Under the pieces are notes generated by a model. That model made no database searches. It had not been told where the DNA came from and saw only the letters and a program-made list of their open reading frames with translations. Positions 62,514 through 64,000 of a stretch of 64,000 nt of DNA are shown here, piece by piece. The first letter of the stretch is position 1; each line of letters starts with the position of its first letter. The translations under genes and the position numbers were made by a program. Origin of the DNA: Linnemannia elongata (taxonomy: Eukaryota > Mortierellomycota > Mortierellomycetes > Mortierellales > Mortierellaceae); NCBI GenBank assembly GCA_036320915.1, contig JAXBDG010000001.1:1178001-1242000 (forward strand), written 5' to 3'.

Positions 62514-63918
62514 CTACAAGTTAGCTGCACTAGGAAAGCGGGCGTTATAAAGTAGCTCCGGGAGAAAGGCAGCAACAATCTGCCTACCGGCAAAAAATCG
62601 ACCTCCCAGTGTCTGCACTGCATTTGTAGCTGACTGAACGCTATCAAACTTCAAGAAAATATCGCCCTAAGAAAGTATGGAAAAACAGTCGCGTTAATCA
62701 GAGTCCACTGGATAGTTCGCATTCAGATCGCCCGATCGGTTAGCATACGTACCAGTGTGTCCTGTTGAACGTGGATGTGGACGACGGGCCCACTCTTCTC
62801 GGCCTCTTCTTTGACATCTTCTTCCAGTTCTTGAGCCCACTCTGGTTCAGTTTTGCTATAGTACAGTACAGGCAGATATAAGGAGAAGATATTAGATTTT
62901 GGTGTACTCGAGACAGCGATTATTCTTGATGAGCGAAGATGTAATGAAAGTACTTACTCTTCCTCAGTGAACATGTTTTTCAAAAGTACAGCGCGCGAAG
63001 GCATGACGACGGGGAGTTGCCTAGGTGGACTGTCAAACGAATATTTACATTAGTCATATGTAATAACTGTGTCGGGACTTTAAGAATTGTCTTCAAAAGG
63101 GGAGGAGATCTGACTTACACAAATGAAGGAACGGGGGTAGGGGCAACTGTAGCAGGGGCGGCACCACCCAAGCTACTATCACCTCTGGCAAGTTTCTGCA
63201 TGAGTTCTGCGCGAGACTGCGAGGTCATTGCATATCCGGCCGTGTCTATCGCCGCAAAATAAATCGGTGTGGTTAGGAGACAATCCCCTACAAGAGCCTC
63301 TGGGATACCCTATGAAGTCTTCCAGACAACTTACCACTGTCATCCATGCTGATGGTGTTATTGATCTGGCCATTGTTATACTGGTAACCGTTGTTGGAGC
63401 CCGTGGTTGTTTGGTTCTGGGTGCTTCCCTTCTCAGTCACAAGTCCAACCTTGATCTAAAACGTTAAAGGAAAGAGGTAAGGAGTGAGCTATTTGACTTT
63501 CGTGAACACAATAGTGCAGTGGGGTCTTGGGCAGACAGAAGGTATACAATAAAACATACTGTTCTGTTAGCCAAGACGTAGCCGTTCATGCGCTCCATAG
63601 CCTGCTTGGCGTGCTCGGCCTCCTTGTATCTAATACGCAGCAACGACGACGTTAGTTTCCTAAGAATAAACAACATTCGGTGGATGGTAGAGCACATCGC
63701 ACTATCGTAAATACACTTACTGCACAAAAGCGAATCCCTTGGATTTTCCGGTCTCTGCATCTCTGTGAAGTTTGATAAACTCGATGGGTCCAAATGGCTC
63801 AAGAACCTGCTTCAGGTCCTCCTCGGTCAAGTCAAAGTTCACTGATCCAACATAGAGACGATGTTGTGAAAGGTCCACGGGAGGAGTTTGAGGAGCAGCT
63901 TCAGCGACGGCGTCTTGA
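62514..63918 (-). CDS. RBM39/Rsd1-type splicing factor, 3' part (5' end outside window)
   Basis: This is an RNA-binding splicing coactivator acting in the nucleus, related to human RBM39/CAPER-alpha and fission yeast Rsd1. Visible exons are 63918-63721, 63629-63560, 63455-63335, 63245-63119, 63029-62958, 62855-62753 and 62666-62514. All are GT-AG, and the phases agree at each junction. The first exons encode an RRM with RNP2 LYVGSV and RNP1 KGFAFVQY, equivalent to RRM2. A Gly/Asn/Thr-rich linker follows, then a C-terminal U2AF-homology RRM: LLKNMFTEED, PVVHIHVQQDTLGDIFLKF and the RxF-type loop GGRFFAGRQIVAAF. The N-terminal Arg/Ser region and RRM1 expected in this family must lie beyond the right edge; 63919-64000 looks like intron at its left end. 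Confidence 0.9.
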
Positions 63919-64000
63919 CTATAAGAATGGTGATAACAAAAGGTGAGTACGATTGCTTATGAATTCATTCTGCCTGGAAAAAACATTCAGTTGCGAAATG

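Overview
The window is nuclear DNA from a filamentous fungus, most likely an early-diverging lineage such as Mortierellomycota. Genes carry many GT-AG introns (about 60 to 1200 nt), have C/G-rich third codon positions, and are separated by CT-rich promoters, long A/T homopolymers and simple repeats. Fungal markers are a Pkc1 with HR1-C2-C1-C1-kinase order and a Pmr1-type pump. Several genes have animal-like relatives that budding yeast lacks: a GLUD1-type glutamate dehydrogenase, an INPP4-type phosphatase and a KICS2 (KICSTOR) homologue. The taxonomic placement is inference; no rRNA or other marker was available.

Layout. 2.4-4.8 kb: mitochondrial glutamate dehydrogenase (+). 5.3-7.0 kb: triple-KH RNA-binding protein (+). 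9.0-10.3 kb: single-pass membrane protein (+). 11.9-17.2 kb: Golgi Ca2+/Mn2+ P-type ATPase with a 22-nt microexon (+). 17.4-20.2 kb: multi-pass membrane protein with an RGG-rich tail (-). 21.0-22.5 kb: alpha/beta hydrolase (+). 26.1-28.6 kb: low-complexity, tail-anchored protein (+). 29.1-32.6 kb: peroxisomal ABCD half-transporter with two GC-AG introns (-). 33.9-35.3 kb: acidic type II membrane protein (-). 35.7-38.3 kb: FAR1/WRKY-GCM1-type zinc-finger protein (-). 38.5-43.8 kb: INPP4-type phosphatase (-). 45.8-48.1 kb: PKA regulatory subunit (+). 48.5-49.7 kb: candidate five-exon small gene (-). 50.8-51.8 kb: secreted protein of ten dibasic-punctuated repeats (+). 52.2-53.3 kb: complex I NDUFA11/B14.7 subunit (+). 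53.9-58.2 kb: protein kinase C (+). 58.3-60.5 kb: KICS2 homologue (-). 60.6 kb: tRNA-Glu(CTC) (-). 60.7-62.1 kb: a head-to-tail pile of truncated, poly(A)-ended retroelement copies. 62.5-63.9 kb: 3' part of an RBM39/Rsd1-type splicing factor (-), running off the right edge.

Functions are mixed, as usual in a fungal chromosome. There is a loose concentration of signalling genes (INPP4, PKA-R, PKC, KICS2) but no evidence of a functional cluster. The most noteworthy items are the kexin-type repeat precursor, the fungal KICS2 gene with a tRNA immediately upstream, and the serial retroelement insertions beside that tRNA. Exon structures were derived by hand from splice consensus, phase and family similarity; no transcript data were available.
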